From: an uncultured Bacteroidales bacterium
Lineage (GTDB): Bacteria > Bacteroidota > Bacteroidia > Bacteroidales > JAUNSR01
Direction: 5' to 3'
Length of the DNA stretch: 44,405 nucleotides
Assembly (NCBI GenBank): GCA_947074105.1
Contig: CAMTON010000023.1
Location: 1 to 44,405, forward strand
The notes under the pieces: model-generated
Seen by the model: only the letters and a program-made list of their open reading frames with translations
What the model was told of the DNA's origin: nothing
Database searches by the model: none
Made by a program: the position numbers and the translations under genes
Part shown: positions 8,679 to 17,434 of the stretch, piece by piece
Position numbering within the stretch: position 1 is the first letter of the stretch
Layout: each line of letters begins with the position of its first letter

Positions 8679-9839
8679 ATGAAAAAGAAAAATTTAATAG
8701 TTTTTGGTTTAATGCTTACTCTTTTACCATTTTCTTCTAATGTCTCAGCACAAGCGGTAGATACAAGTAGCAAAAACCATTATTATGAAACAAGTTTTGG
8801 TGACAATTGGTACATTTCAGCAGGTGCCGGCGTTAACCTTTATATGTTACAGGATGTAAATGGAATTAAGCCAAAACATCCATTGACTTTTATAGGTGGC
8901 CTTGCAGTAGGTAAATGGTTTACTCCTTACTTAGGTCTAAGATTAGAAGCTGATTACGGTGATTTAAGAATCTATCACGGTGTTAACGGAGTAAGAGAAA
9001 GTAAAAAAGTAGGGTATTTCGGAGTATATGGAGACTTAACATGGAATCTTTCCAATACTTTCTGGGGATATAATGAAAACAGAATAGTAGATATCATTCC
9101 TTTCGGAGGTATTTCATATCTTCCAATGGTTAAGGATAATTTTTACGGATGGAAAGCATGGGAATTACCTATCTCTCTTGGGCTTAAAGTAAATTTCAAA
9201 CTTAGTCATCTGATTGATATTTTCATCCAGGACAGATTCACATTTACAACTACAAGATTTAACGCTGTAGGTGATAATAAGAGCCATTATCTTGAACCAA
9301 TTATGTCTTTGACAGGTGGTATTACATTTAAATTAGGACAAAACAGATTTACAGCTTACAATCCTTATGAAGAAGCACTACTTATCAACAGTTTGAACGA
9401 TAAAATCAATGTTCTTCGCCAGGATCTTGATAAATGCCTAAGCAGAAAATGTCTGACTGAAGCCGATGTTAAGAAAGAAATTGCTCAGGATTGTCCTCCT
9501 TGCGATCTGAACTCTGTAGTACGATTCAGAATCAATAGCGCAGTGATTTCAAGAGAACAACAGGTTAATGTATTTAATGCTGCAGAATGGATGAAAAAAC
9601 ATCCAAAAGCTGTTATTGAAGTTGTAGGTTTCGCCGATAAAGATACAGGTACTCCTGAATACAACATGGAATTAAGTATGCGAAGAGCTCAGGCTGTTGC
9701 TAAAGAATTAACAAGCACTTATAAGATTGACTCTAACAGAATTAAAGTTATCGCTAAAGGATCAACTGAACAGCCATATCCTCAGCATAATGACTGGAAC
9801 CGAGTTGTATTATTCGTGAATGAACATTCTTCTAAATAA
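8679..9839 (+). CDS. OmpA-like outer-membrane porin
   Basis: A 386-residue protein with a signal peptide (about 1-25, ending NVSAQA) and an N-terminal eight-stranded beta-barrel-like domain. The barrel (about 35-225) is rich in alternating aromatic strands such as YISAGAGVNLYM and FGVYGDLTWNL. A short helical linker with four cysteines (CLSRKCLTEADV, DCPPCDL) leads to a C-terminal OmpA peptidoglycan-binding domain (about 280-385, VVGFADKDTGTPEYN, LSMRRAQAV). This matches the abundant OmpA-like proteins of Bacteroides, which bridge outer membrane and wall. The paired cysteines in the linker may form disulphides. A strong terminator follows. The 278-nt upstream gap is AT-rich and shows no perfect TAnnTTTG box. 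Confidence 0.9.
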   Translation: MKKKNLIVFGLMLTLLPFSSNVSAQAVDTSSKNHYYETSFGDNWYISAGAGVNLYMLQDVNGIKPKHPLTFIGGLAVGKWFTPYLGLRLEADYGDLRIYHGVNGVRESKKVGYFGVYGDLTWNLSNTFWGYNENRIVDIIPFGGISYLPMVKDNFYGWKAWELPISLGLKVNFKLSHLIDIFIQDRFTFTTTRFNAVGDNKSHYLEPIMSLTGGITFKLGQNRFTAYNPYEEALLINSLNDKINVLRQDLDKCLSRKCLTEADVKKEIAQDCPPCDLNSVVRFRINSAVISREQQVNVFNAAEWMKKHPKAVIEVVGFADKDTGTPEYNMELSMRRAQAVAKELTSTYKIDSNRIKVIAKGSTEQPYPQHNDWNRVVLFVNEHSSK

Positions 9840-9932
9840 TTAGACAATCAGAAAATTTATGTAACTGACAGTGAATTCTGAAAGTTATCTAAAAACGATG
9901 AGTTTTTACTCCTAAAATTAGTTCTGACACTT

Positions 9933-9966
9933 AAAGAGGACATTCCACAGGGATGTCCTCTTTTAT
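9933..9966 (+). terminator. Intrinsic terminator of the OmpA-like porin gene
   Basis: AAAGAGGACAT pairs with ATGTCCTCTTT around a short CC/GG-extended loop, followed by a T-run (TTTTATTTTTT) on the plus strand. Confidence 0.9.
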
Positions 9967-10052
9967 TTTTTCGTCCTGTTCGTTACGAAAATTATTTTTT
10001 ATATTATTCAATAATTATGAATTAAAAATTTAGGCTTAACTATTTTGAGAAA

Positions 10053-10137
10053 GCTGTACAGTTGCAATATTAACACTGTGCAGTGACAACATCGCAACTG
10101 TACACTTTTTATATTGTCAGTGCTCGGTGTCAATAAA
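10053..10137. repeat. 22-bp-period repeat element, locus A (about 4 units)
   Basis: Four degenerate units follow one another at an exact 22-bp step. Units begin GTACAGTTGCAATAT (10056), GTGCAGTGACAACAT (10078), GTACACTTTTTATAT (10100) and, more diverged, at about 10122 (CGGTGTCAATA). The shared core is a GTAC centre inside a CACTGTACAGTG-like palindrome, alternating with a CAATATTG-like palindrome, so the element reads much the same on both strands. The first and third units also pair as GTACAGTTGC / GCAACTGTAC. The same 22-bp pattern recurs at 22790 and 44369. Confidence 0.75.
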
Positions 10138-10156
10138 ACGTATCTGTTATAAAAAA

Positions 10157-10948
10157 TTAATGTTTGGATAGTTTTTCATAGGCAAACCAATAAAATCCGC
10201 CAACAAAGATAGCTCCACCAGCAATATTCCCTAAAGTAGAAGGGATAAGATTTTTGACAACAAAATCTATAAATGATATATCAGCACCTTCCAACATTGC
10301 CATTGGAATGAAAAACATATTGGCAATACAGTGTTCATAGCCTATTGCAACGAATGTCATAACAGGCCACCAGATACCGGCTATCTTACCCATTGTATCT
10401 TTTGATGACATACCAAGCCACATTGCCAGGCATACCATCCAGTTTGCTCCGACCCCTTTGAAGAAAGTAACCCAGAACGGATTTGACAATTTTGAGAAAG
10501 CAAGGTTTTGAATAGCTGTATGCCATGGTTCGTAATGAAAAATACCTGGAATAGCCACAAGAAAGAAAGCAAAAAACAAGGCGCCCACAAAATTCCCACT
10601 CCATACAAGAGACCAGTTTCTTAATGCTGTTTTCCATGGCTGACGTTTACTCATAACATTAGGAATGAAATAAGCACAATTACCTGTAAACAACTCTCCT
10701 CCGGCCAAAACGACAAGAATTAAACCAATAGGAAATGTTGCTCCCATAAGCAGCTTAGTTAATGCAGGATTTCCGGCAGAAAATTCAGGAAATCCAAAAC
10801 CTATCAGAACTGATATAAGACCTCCCATTCCTATATAGGCTCCGGCAAGAAAGCTTAGGATCAATATTTTCTTAATACTATAATTACCCTTTTCCATTGC
10901 TGCATCTGAAGCATAATTGACAATTTCTTTAGGTGATAATAATTTCAT
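10157..10948 (-). CDS. Formate/nitrite transporter (FNT/FocA family channel)
   Basis: A 263-residue inner-membrane protein with six hydrophobic helices and the hallmark FNT segments: SFLAGAYIGMGG near the N-terminus, LAGGELFTGNCAYF in the second repeat helix and the paired half-repeat GVGANWMVCLAMWLG. The family forms pentameric channels for formate, nitrite or hydrosulfide. With pflB-pflA in the same window, formate export is the most likely job, although they are 8.7 kb apart and not co-transcribed. A good -7 box (TATCTTTG on the minus strand) lies about 100 nt upstream of the ATG, preceded by an 18-bp perfect palindrome that is probably an operator. The substrate is inferred. Confidence 0.9.
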   Translation of the reverse strand: MKLLSPKEIVNYASDAAMEKGNYSIKKILILSFLAGAYIGMGGLISVLIGFGFPEFSAGNPALTKLLMGATFPIGLILVVLAGGELFTGNCAYFIPNVMSKRQPWKTALRNWSLVWSGNFVGALFFAFFLVAIPGIFHYEPWHTAIQNLAFSKLSNPFWVTFFKGVGANWMVCLAMWLGMSSKDTMGKIAGIWWPVMTFVAIGYEHCIANMFFIPMAMLEGADISFIDFVVKNLIPSTLGNIAGGAIFVGGFYWFAYEKLSKH

Positions 10949-11044
10949 ATACGGTAAAAGTTATTCTTTTAATTAATACTATTTCTGTCGACATCAGCCC
11001 AAAATATTCTTTCAATATTTTTGAATAAATATTTTTTGCGGGCG

Positions 11045-11076
11045 CAAAGATAACAATCTTATGTTCTAGAACATAA
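11045..11076 (-). promoter_or_regulatory. FNT promoter with palindromic operator
   Basis: The minus strand carries TATCTTTG (plus 11045-11052), an exact -7 box. Seven nucleotides further upstream is the perfect 18-bp palindrome TTATGTTCTAGAACATAA (11059-11076), covering the spacer and the -33 position. This placement suggests a dimeric regulator that controls the formate/nitrite channel gene. The regulator is not identifiable from the sequence; an FNR/CRP-type or nitrosative-stress regulator is a guess. Confidence 0.65.
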
Positions 11077-11166
11077 AGAATATGTAATTTATATCTTATA
11101 TGTGCTTAAAAAAATTAATAACTAATAATGAAATATCATTTAGATTATCAGCTCGTTTCTATTTTG

Positions 11167-11174
11167 TATCTTTG
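11167..11174 (+). promoter_or_regulatory. -7 box of the ABC-F gene
   Basis: TATCTTTG fits the TAnnTTTG consensus and lies 37 nt before the ATG at 11212. No clear -33 TTTG is seen. Confidence 0.55.
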
Positions 11175-11211
11175 CGCCTTCAAAATTCCGAATAACAAAA
11201 AATAAACATAT

Positions 11212-12852
11212 ATGATATCTGCTGATGCTTTAACAGTTGAATTTGGAGGAACAACTCTATTTGAAAACATATCATTTGTAATTAACCCTAAAGACCGTAT
11301 CGCTTTAATGGGAAAAAACGGTGCGGGTAAATCTACTCTTTTAAAAATTCTTGCCGGAGCAAGACAACCTTCAAAAGGAAAAGTTTCTTATCCAAAAGAT
11401 ACTGTAATCTCTTATTTACCACAGCATTTGCTGATTCAGGACGGAAGAACTGTTTTTGAAGAGGCATCTCAGGCATTCTCCCATCTTTTCAAAATGGAAG
11501 AAGAGATAAATCAGATAAATGAAGAACTGGCAACAAGAACTGATTATGAATCAGATTCTTATATGCAACTTATTGAGAAGGTATCTACACTGAGCGAGAA
11601 ATTCTACACCATAGACATGACTCATTTCGATGAAGATGTAGAAAAAACTCTTTTAGGTTTAGGTTTCAAGCGTGAAGATTTCAACAAGTCGACATCTGAT
11701 TTTTCAGGAGGATGGAGAATGAGAATCGAGTTGGCAAAAATGCTGCTTCAGAACCCGGATGTTCTGCTTCTTGATGAGCCTACGAACCACCTTGATATAG
11801 AATCAATACAATGGCTTGAAGATTTCCTTATCGAAAGTGGTAAAGCTGTTGTTGTAATTTCTCATGACCGCGCTTTTGTTGATAATATTACGACAAGAAC
11901 GATCGAGGTTACTATGGGCAGAATCTATGACTACAAAGTAAATTATTCCAAATATCTTGAATTAAGAAAAGAACGTCGTGAACAACAGCAGAAACAATAT
12001 GAAGAACAGCAGAAAATGATTCAGGAAAATGTTGATTTTATCGAACGTTTCAAAGGGACATATTCTAAAACTCTTCAGGTTCAGTCACGCGTAAAAATGC
12101 TTGAAAAACTTCAGATTATCGAGGTTGACGAAGAAGATACTTCTGCGTTAAGACTTAAATTCCCGCCATCACCACGTTCAGGTAATTATCCTGTAACAGC
12201 AGAAGCTGTATCAAAAAATTACGGCGAACATAATGTATTTTCTAATGCAAGTTTTATGGTTGAGCGCGGACAGAAAATTGCTTTTGTCGGCAAGAACGGA
12301 GAAGGAAAATCAACTCTTGTTAAAGCAATCATGAAAGAGATCGAACATGGTGGCGATCTTACATTGGGACATAATGTTCAGATTGGATATTTTGCTCAGA
12401 ATCAGGCATCTTTACTAGATGAAGAACTAACTGTATTCCAGACTATCGATGATGTTGCGAAAGGGGAAATAAGAAACAAAATCAAAGATCTTCTTGGTGC
12501 ATTTATGTTTGGCGGCGAAGCATCGACTAAGAAAGTCAAAGTACTTTCAGGTGGAGAACGTACGCGTCTTGCTATGATAAAACTACTTCTGGAACCTGTT
12601 AATCTTCTTATTCTGGATGAGCCGACGAATCATCTTGACCTTAAAACAAAAGATATTCTTAAATCTGCGCTTAAAGATTTTGACGGAACTTTAATCGTCG
12701 TTTCTCATGACAGAGACTTTCTGGATGGTCTTGTTGATCGTGTTTATGAATTCGGGAACAAAAAGGTCACTCAGCACCTTGAAGGAATTTATGAATTCAT
12801 GGCCAGAAAGAAAATGGAAAATCTGCGTGATCTGGAAAGATCAAAAAATTAA
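11212..12852 (+). CDS. ABC-F family ATPase (ribosome-associated)
   Basis: A 546-residue soluble protein with two ABC ATPase domains and no membrane domain. Domain 1 has Walker A GKNGAGKST (about 34-42), signature DFSGGWRMRIELAK and Walker B LLLDEPTNHLD. Domain 2 has GKNGEGKST, VLSGGERTRLAM and LILDEPTNHLD. The charged, Gln-rich linker between them (about 245-310, KERREQQQKQYEEQQK) is the P-site tRNA interaction motif region of ABC-F proteins. These proteins act on the ribosome in translation elongation or ribosome rescue; antibiotic-resistance members also exist. Length and linker suit a housekeeping member (YbiT/Uup-like) rather than a resistance factor, but that is a family judgement. The cvfB gene follows 73 nt downstream. 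Confidence 0.9.
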   Translation: MISADALTVEFGGTTLFENISFVINPKDRIALMGKNGAGKSTLLKILAGARQPSKGKVSYPKDTVISYLPQHLLIQDGRTVFEEASQAFSHLFKMEEEINQINEELATRTDYESDSYMQLIEKVSTLSEKFYTIDMTHFDEDVEKTLLGLGFKREDFNKSTSDFSGGWRMRIELAKMLLQNPDVLLLDEPTNHLDIESIQWLEDFLIESGKAVVVISHDRAFVDNITTRTIEVTMGRIYDYKVNYSKYLELRKERREQQQKQYEEQQKMIQENVDFIERFKGTYSKTLQVQSRVKMLEKLQIIEVDEEDTSALRLKFPPSPRSGNYPVTAEAVSKNYGEHNVFSNASFMVERGQKIAFVGKNGEGKSTLVKAIMKEIEHGGDLTLGHNVQIGYFAQNQASLLDEELTVFQTIDDVAKGEIRNKIKDLLGAFMFGGEASTKKVKVLSGGERTRLAMIKLLLEPVNLLILDEPTNHLDLKTKDILKSALKDFDGTLIVVSHDRDFLDGLVDRVYEFGNKKVTQHLEGIYEFMARKKMENLRDLERSKN

Positions 12853-12881
12853 TACGCACTTTTCAACTTTATTCAAATTAA

Positions 12882-12902
12882 TGAGTTTAGATAATAAACT
12901 CA
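12882..12902 (+). other. Small hairpin between ABC-F gene and cvfB
   Basis: An 8-bp perfect stem (TGAGTTTA / TAAACTCA) with a 5-nt loop and no T-run after it. It is more likely an RNA processing or stability element than a terminator. It could equally be chance in AT-rich sequence. Confidence 0.3.
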
Positions 12903-12925
12903 GTTACAATTAATTCAAAACGTAA

Positions 12926-13759
12926 ATGATTAATATAGGTAAATACAACGAAATGGAAGTTGTCAAGATTCTTGACTTCGGAATTTATATGGACGGAGGT
13001 GATGGTCTTGAGATTCTTATGCCTAAAAGATATGTCCCGGAAGGTACTGATATAGGTGACAGAATAAACTGTTTCGTTTATCTTGACTCTGAAGACCGAC
13101 TTCTTGCGACAACGGAAAAACCGATTGCTACCGTAGGAGAGTTCGCGTTTCTCAAAGTAAATTCGGTCAATAAGATAGGCGCGTTTCTGGACTGGGGTGT
13201 TTCAAAAGAACTTCTTGTGCCTTTCAGAGAGCAAAGAACAGAAATGGAAGAAGACAGATATTATCTTGTACATATATATCTTGACGTAACTTCGGAAAGA
13301 ATAGCTGCTTCTGCTAAAATCAATAAATTTCTTGATAATATTCCTGCGAATTACACAAAAGGCCAGGAAGTTGATCTTATTATAGCTCAAAAAACCGATT
13401 TAGGTTACAAGGTAATCGTTGAATCCTCTCATGGCGGAATGATATATCATAATCAGATATTCAGACAGGTTAATATCGGCGACCGACTGAAGGGATATGT
13501 AAAAGAGGTAAGAGAGGACGGAAAAATCGATATTTCTCTGCAACCTCTGGGTTATGAAAATGTAAATAAGGATGTTGAATCTGTTATTCTTTCAGAACTT
13601 GAAAAGAATGGTGGTTTTATGGGTGTTAATGACAGCACTGATCCTGAAATAATAAGAGCGAAGTTCAATTGCAGTAAAAAGAACTTTAAAAAAGCGATCG
13701 GAGGATTATACAGACAAAAGAAAATTGAAATTCTTGATAATGGAATAAAACTTATCTGA
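12926..13759 (+). CDS. cvfB: CvfB-family S1 RNA-binding protein
   Basis: A 277-residue protein made of successive S1-like beta barrels (about 1-65, 66-140, 140-210; KILDFGIYMDGGDGLEILMP, GAFLDWGVSKELLVPF, VGDRLKGYVKEVREDGKIDISL-type segments). A C-terminal winged-helix domain follows (about 215-277, MGVNDSTDPEIIRAKF and FKKAIGGLYRQKKI). This is the CvfB/YitL layout, an RNA-binding regulator first described for virulence gene control in Staphylococcus; its target here is unknown. It sits directly after the ABC-F ATPase gene, so both may be linked to translation. A bidirectional terminator follows. Confidence 0.88.
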   Translation: MINIGKYNEMEVVKILDFGIYMDGGDGLEILMPKRYVPEGTDIGDRINCFVYLDSEDRLLATTEKPIATVGEFAFLKVNSVNKIGAFLDWGVSKELLVPFREQRTEMEEDRYYLVHIYLDVTSERIAASAKINKFLDNIPANYTKGQEVDLIIAQKTDLGYKVIVESSHGGMIYHNQIFRQVNIGDRLKGYVKEVREDGKIDISLQPLGYENVNKDVESVILSELEKNGGFMGVNDSTDPEIIRAKFNCSKKNFKKAIGGLYRQKKIEILDNGIKLI

Positions 13760-13776
13760 TGTCATATTTATAATTA

Positions 13777-13824
13777 AAACTCTGAGCCGTTCTAAATAAA
13801 TTAGAATGGCTCAGAGTTTTTTTA
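13777..13824. terminator. Bidirectional terminator between cvfB and the amino-acid antiporter
   Basis: A stem of about 18 bp (AAACTCTGAGCC...TCTAA with TTAGA...GGCTCAGAGTTT) and a 5-nt loop, T-run on the plus side and A-run on the other. It serves both convergent genes. Confidence 0.9.
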
Positions 13825-13825
13825 T

Positions 13826-15271
13826 TTATACCTTGGCCTTTCCTATTATTAAAAGGAATATAGAAATTGCAGCAGACACTGCTAATATTATTGCTATTAT
13901 TATTTCCTTCTTAGTAAAAATCTTTTCTCCTTCGGCTCTGTTTTCTTTACGTGCGATTATAAAAAAATATATCCCGGAGATATAACATATTGATGTTATA
14001 AAGAATAAAAGTAATCCTCCTGAATAAAGGAGCCACAGACAGAAAGCCGTAGCCAGAGTGCTGAGTATTCGGTATTTTAATATTTTATTTTTAGGAAATG
14101 TCTTAGCTGCATTTTTTGAAAAGCTTATTTTCATAAAATACAATCCACAGAAAAGATAAGCCGGTATAATCATTATTCCCGTTAAATCAACGGCAGCCAT
14201 ATAAACCGACTTTGCCGTAATCACTACAATCATAAAAAACTGCATTATGATGGTAGAAATAAAAAGTGCATAAACAGGTGATTGCTTTTTATTTTCTTTC
14301 AGAAAAGATTTAGGCAGAATCTTTACCTGCGCTGCAGTATAGGGTACCTGTGCACAAATAATTGTCCACGCTATCCATCCTCCCAGAACAGCTGTAATGA
14401 CACTTATTATAACAAATGTATAAGCCCACTCTCCTATCGAATCTTTAACAATATATGCTACAGACGGATCATCAAGCATAGACAACTGATGCTGTTTTAA
14501 TACACCGAAAGAAAGTACGCTAATCATTGCATAAAGCATAAAAGCAAGTAAAAATCCTATAATACCTGCTTTTCCTACATCTTTGCTGTTTTTTGCCCGC
14601 GCAGCCATTACAATTGCGCCTTCTACGCCCATAAAACACCATATCGTAATCAGCATTGTACTTTTTATCTGATCAACGAGAGATCCAAGATGATCGACCT
14701 TACCCCATATATCATAAGTAAAAATCTTTAGTCTGAAGCTTATTATCAGCATTATGATAATAAAAAACAAGGCTCCGAATTTAACAATTGAGACAATTGT
14801 ATTCAGTGCAGCTGCTGATTTTATTCCTCGCGAAACAATAAAAAACATTATCCAGATAAATGAAGATCCAAATACCACAGTAGGCCAGCCGTGTTTTAAC
14901 AGCACGGGAAAAAACTCTCCAAAGGAGTCATTCAGCATCACAGCAAAAGCGATATTCCCTATTGCTGCACAAATCCAGTATCCCCACGCAATATTGAATC
15001 CGACATAGTTTCCAAAACCTACTTTGGCAAACTGATATATTCCCGCATTAAGGTCAGGACGCGTATCGGCCAGTACTTTAAACATGAGTACAAGAAAAAG
15101 AACTCCGGTAGCTGAGATAATCCACGATAATACTACTCCAATAAGCGCAGCTTCACCTGCCATATTCTGAGCAATATTGAATATTCCTCCGCCAATAATC
15201 GAACCGAAAACAAGGGCAATCAACCCTCCGAGTCCCAATTTCTTAGATTTATTGTTATTATTTATCATCAT
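13826..15271 (-). CDS. APC-superfamily basic amino acid antiporter, probably arginine/agmatine
   Basis: A 481-residue membrane protein with about 12 helices and the APC signature near the start ([26 protein letters not shown], first helix). The GSIIGGGIF motif binds the substrate carboxylate and amine in AdiC-type exchangers. It belongs to the basic amino acid/polyamine antiporter group (APA). Its ATG overlaps the stop codon of the arginine decarboxylase gene by 4 nt (ATGA), so the two are translationally coupled. This is the AaxB-AaxC arrangement known from Chlamydia, where the antiporter exchanges external arginine for agmatine. The substrate is inferred from that context; arginine/ornithine exchange is an alternative. 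Confidence 0.85.
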   Translation of the reverse strand: MMINNNNKSKKLGLGGLIALVFGSIIGGGIFNIAQNMAGEAALIGVVLSWIISATGVLFLVLMFKVLADTRPDLNAGIYQFAKVGFGNYVGFNIAWGYWICAAIGNIAFAVMLNDSFGEFFPVLLKHGWPTVVFGSSFIWIMFFIVSRGIKSAAALNTIVSIVKFGALFFIIIMLIISFRLKIFTYDIWGKVDHLGSLVDQIKSTMLITIWCFMGVEGAIVMAARAKNSKDVGKAGIIGFLLAFMLYAMISVLSFGVLKQHQLSMLDDPSVAYIVKDSIGEWAYTFVIISVITAVLGGWIAWTIICAQVPYTAAQVKILPKSFLKENKKQSPVYALFISTIIMQFFMIVVITAKSVYMAAVDLTGIMIIPAYLFCGLYFMKISFSKNAAKTFPKNKILKYRILSTLATAFCLWLLYSGGLLLFFITSICYISGIYFFIIARKENRAEGEKIFTKKEIIIAIILAVSAAISIFLLIIGKAKV

Positions 15272-15900
15272 GATACAACCGATGCATAAGAAAAATTAAG
15301 AAATCCTATTGCTGTCAGACAATAACCAAAAGGATTATCTGACGGAATATTTATATAATTATAAAACAGTTCCCTTTCTCCCTCAGCATCCATTCCGCGC
15401 ATTGACAATTCATGATTTAAAGATTTATTAAGCCATAATCCGGCTTCAGCAGCGGCTATTTCATCATCAATTACAGCATCATAAAATTGTACATATTCAG
15501 CGGCAAAGCCTCCTACAAAGACTCCGTCTTTTTTTGCCCAAACAATGCCTACACCTGTAGCAATTGCTTTATGCTCGGGATATGTAGCTCCCGAGCCTGC
15601 CATTATAACTTCAAGGACCGCTCCATGATGAAATTTTCCTTTCAGGTCAGGTCTGTAAGGAAGATCACTGAACCTCTGATTCATTTCTTTCGTAATAGTT
15701 ACAATGTTTCCTCTCATTTCAGGAGGCAGTACGGATGTATAGGGGATAATATTAAAGTTCTCTATTCCAGCCTGGTATAAAGCAAGGTCATATGCAAATG
15801 TTTCATACGGCTGAGGAGGAATCCCGTCATCAAAAGCTCCTGCTCCACCTGTAAGAAAACCAAATGTAGGATAACGGACTCCAAGTTTTTCGCTTATCAT
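15268..15900 (-). CDS. aaxB: Pyruvoyl-dependent arginine decarboxylase
   Basis: A 210-residue protein of the PvlArgDC family, which makes agmatine and CO2 from arginine and consumes a proton. Family marks are the N-terminal [16 protein letters not shown] and [20 protein letters not shown]. The self-cleavage site is Thr55-Ser56 in YTSVLPPE: Ser56 becomes the pyruvoyl group of the alpha chain. Also seen are [31 protein letters not shown] and [12 protein letters not shown]. It is close in length to chlamydial AaxB (about 195 residues) and longer than the archaeal enzyme. It is the first gene of a two-gene operon with an APC antiporter, which together form an arginine-to-agmatine acid-resistance or nutrient-removal system. 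No nitrogen-metabolism genes follow. Confidence 0.92.
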   Translation of the reverse strand: MISEKLGVRYPTFGFLTGGAGAFDDGIPPQPYETFAYDLALYQAGIENFNIIPYTSVLPPEMRGNIVTITKEMNQRFSDLPYRPDLKGKFHHGAVLEVIMAGSGATYPEHKAIATGVGIVWAKKDGVFVGGFAAEYVQFYDAVIDDEIAAAEAGLWLNKSLNHELSMRGMDAEGERELFYNYINIPSDNPFGYCLTAIGFLNFSYASVVS

Positions 15901-16219
15901 AAGTATGTCTAATTATACGGATAATGAATTTTACATAATCAATATTCTCCTTTTTTAATAATATCAACAGATCAATATTAAGGATTATAAATATAAAACA
16001 ACAAGAGTTTAATCAGGTTTATAAAATACGAATAAGATGTAATGTTTTATTTGTTATTAATATCACATACAGTTAAGTATAAACAACTGTAAAGTGATTA
16101 AATAGGCGAATTATATTATTAGTTATATCTTGCTGTTAGTACAGATAGATATTTAATTTAATGAAACTGAAAATCTGTATAATCCGAATACTCTTTCTTT
16201 TTAATCGTACCTTTGCAAA
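15901..16219. other. Divergent intergenic region with helicase promoter
   Basis: An AT-rich 319-nt gap between the divergently transcribed decarboxylase operon and the helicase gene. It contains the helicase -7 box (16209-16216) and a 7-bp inverted repeat TACAGTT / AACTGTA (16068-16091) that may be a regulator site. Nothing else is evident. Confidence 0.5.
16209..16216 (+). promoter_or_regulatory. -7 box placed at the start codon of the helicase gene
   Basis: TACCTTTG fits TAnnTTTG and ends only 3 nt before the ATG at 16220. Transcription would start at or next to the A of the start codon, giving a leaderless mRNA if this promoter is used. Confidence 0.55.
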
Positions 16220-17371
16220 ATGATATTTGAAAAATTTGAATTATCGCCTTCTTTATTGAAAGCGATACAAAATAAAGGATTTAAGGATACAACTCCTGTT
16301 CAGGAACAGGTTATCCCGTTATTAATTACAGGAAAAGACGTTTTAGCTACAGCGCAGACCGGAACAGGTAAAACTGCTGCGTTTCTTATTCCTATGATAA
16401 ATTCTCTGATGACAACTCAGAATAAACACATCATAAGAGCTGTGATTCTTACTCCGTCACGAGAACTTGCAATACAGACAGGAAACGAAATTAAACACCT
16501 GACTTCTTTCTCTAATTTACGATATGCAGTAATTATAGGAGGTGATTCAGTGGAGGAACAATTACAACAGATAAATTCAGGCATAGATATAGTTGTTGCT
16601 ACTCCGGGAAGATTACTTCACCTGCAGTCTCAACACTTAATTGATTTACGACGTGTAGAATGGCTCATCCTGGATGAAGGCGACCGCATGCTTGATATGG
16701 GATTTATAGGAAGTATCAGGAAGATAGTAAGAGAACTTCCACGCAAACGTCATTCTGCTCTATTTTCCGCAACCCTTAAACCTGACACAGTAAAACTTGC
16801 AAAAGAGATACTATATCGCCCTGCGAAGATAATTATAACAGACGACAAGCCCGATTTGCAGTTAATATCTCAATACGCCTATTATGTAGATAAACAGAAT
16901 AAGCTTAATCTGCTGCTTTATTTATTGAAAGAAAAAATGATTGATAATGCGCTGATCTTTGTAAGGACAAAACAGGATTCGGAGGATCTTTGCAGAAAAC
17001 TTTTAAATGCAGGATTAAAAGCAGCATCACTTCACGGAGATAAAGATCAGATAGAACGATCTCAGGCTTTTCAGGATTTTGTTTCCGGGAAAGCAAACAT
17101 TCTTGTCTCTACTGATCTTGCGGCAAGAGGTATTGATATACCACATTTACGCTTTGTTTTCAATTATGATGTTCCAAATGAAGCAGAAACCTATATCCAT
17201 CGTATCGGACGTACAGGAAGAGCAGGAAAAAAAGGTATTGCGATATCGTTATGCAGTAATGCGGAACTTCGCTTTCTAAAACCTATAAAGAAATTGGTTG
17301 GGGTAAAGAATATTTCCATTATTGAGCAACATCCATTTTCTTATGCTCCAAGAAATAAGAAAGAAGAATAA
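16220..17371 (+). CDS. DEAD-box ATP-dependent RNA helicase, RhlE-like
   Basis: A 383-residue two-domain RNA helicase with motif Q (TTPVQEQVIP), motif I AQTGTGKT (45-52), Ia PSRELA, Ib TPGR, motif III SAT, IV (ALIFVRTK), V STDLAARGID and VI HRIGRTGRAG. Motif II reads LDEGD (151-155), so the usual Ala of DEAD is Gly; the acidic residues needed for Mg-ATP are kept, so activity is expected. There is almost no C-terminal extension after the helicase core, unlike many RhlE proteins with basic tails. It probably remodels RNA in ribosome assembly or decay and may matter in the cold. A -7 box abuts the start codon, suggesting a leaderless transcript. Confidence 0.9.
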   Translation: MIFEKFELSPSLLKAIQNKGFKDTTPVQEQVIPLLITGKDVLATAQTGTGKTAAFLIPMINSLMTTQNKHIIRAVILTPSRELAIQTGNEIKHLTSFSNLRYAVIIGGDSVEEQLQQINSGIDIVVATPGRLLHLQSQHLIDLRRVEWLILDEGDRMLDMGFIGSIRKIVRELPRKRHSALFSATLKPDTVKLAKEILYRPAKIIITDDKPDLQLISQYAYYVDKQNKLNLLLYLLKEKMIDNALIFVRTKQDSEDLCRKLLNAGLKAASLHGDKDQIERSQAFQDFVSGKANILVSTDLAARGIDIPHLRFVFNYDVPNEAETYIHRIGRTGRAGKKGIAISLCSNAELRFLKPIKKLVGVKNISIIEQHPFSYAPRNKKEE

Positions 17372-17434
17372 GTTACTGTTTATTTGTCTTTCTTCTTCCT
17401 TTATGATTAAAATACAGAAACTTAAATAATCAAT

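Larger units (their letters stand above)
9840..10156. other. Intergenic region between convergent genes: terminator plus 22-bp repeat element
   Basis: This 317-nt region lies between the 3' ends of the OmpA gene and the formate channel. It holds the OmpA terminator (9933-9966) and repeat locus A (10053-10137). I see no gene in it. Confidence 0.7.

Noticed and set aside
10053..10137. Repeat locus A read as an ordinary terminator
   Set aside because: The OmpA terminator is already present at 9933-9966. The repeat has a regular 22-bp step and recurs elsewhere, which a single terminator would not.
11212..12852. ABC-F ATPase as an antibiotic-resistance determinant
   Set aside because: Length, linker and position beside cvfB fit a housekeeping ABC-F protein, and no mobile element or resistance gene is nearby.
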